Shown: positions 36,610 to 36,647 of the stretch, in pieces | Layout of the letters: every line of letters starts with the position of its first letter | Numbering within the stretch: position 1 is the stretch's first letter | DNA from: Dehalococcoidia bacterium | GTDB lineage: Bacteria > Chloroflexota > Dehalococcoidia > Lucifugimonadales > Lucifugimonadaceae | DNA length: 36,647 nt | Reading direction: 5' to 3' | Assembly: GCA_002710135.1 (NCBI GenBank) | Contig: PAOY01000020.1 | Location: 1-36,647 of the forward strand | Notes under the pieces: generated by a model | Seen by the model: only the letters and a program-made list of their open reading frames with translations | Database searches by the model: none | What the model was told of the DNA's origin: nothing | Position numbers and translations under genes: made by a program

Positions 36610-36647
36610 ATTTCCTCCGGTTCATGAACCTTAGTTTTATTTGGATA

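Noticed and set aside
1-36647. CRISPR arrays, phage, transposon, toxin-antitoxin or known defence genes
   Set aside because: No array-like direct repeats, transposase/integrase motifs or defence-family motifs seen; the XRE regulator at 21666-22067 has no adjacent toxin-like ORF (its neighbours are ACAD and the GT-C/DUF2298 fusion).

Overview
AT-rich bacterial window with dense, mostly co-directional genes. I found no rRNA, tRNA, CRISPR array, transposase, integrase or phage gene. The N-terminal glycosyltransferase-like / C-terminal 'NYYYYG' (DUF2298/Chlor_Arch_YYY-like) membrane protein and the overall gene set suggest a low-GC, probably marine Chloroflexota (SAR202/Dehalococcoidia-like) genome; that placement is inference only. 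Main blocks: (1) a truncated ZnuA-like metal-binding lipoprotein on the minus strand, absent from the ORF track, with a His/Asp-rich tandem-repeat loop and three 7-1-7 palindromes upstream; (2) rsmG; (3) etfBA, a membrane HExxH protein and hflK/hflC; (4) an 11-gene minus-strand run: CoxM-like FAD subunit, CoxS-like 2Fe-2S subunit, two paralogous molybdopterin large subunits, MoaD-like protein, folE, FolM/PTR1-like SDR, folB, LarA-like protein, serine hydrolase, trypsin-like lipoprotein; (5) a heteromeric-type acyl-CoA dehydrogenase pair coupled to an MFS transporter; (6) an XRE-type regulator, a 1400-aa GT-C/DUF2298 fusion and a HAD hydrolase; (7) glnA and a pentapeptide-repeat protein; (8) a compact trpS-trpE-trpG-trpD-trpC-trpF-DMT cluster with an aldo/keto reductase upstream; (9) an unlisted 47-aa zinc-ribbon protein. 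Most of this is ordinary metabolism. The best second-look items are the Zur-like box cluster, the molybdoenzyme/pterin gene run with duplicated large subunits, the ACAD pair, the giant membrane fusion and the hairpin/palindrome around the small zinc-ribbon gene. I see no clear evidence of an entirely new defence or mobile system.
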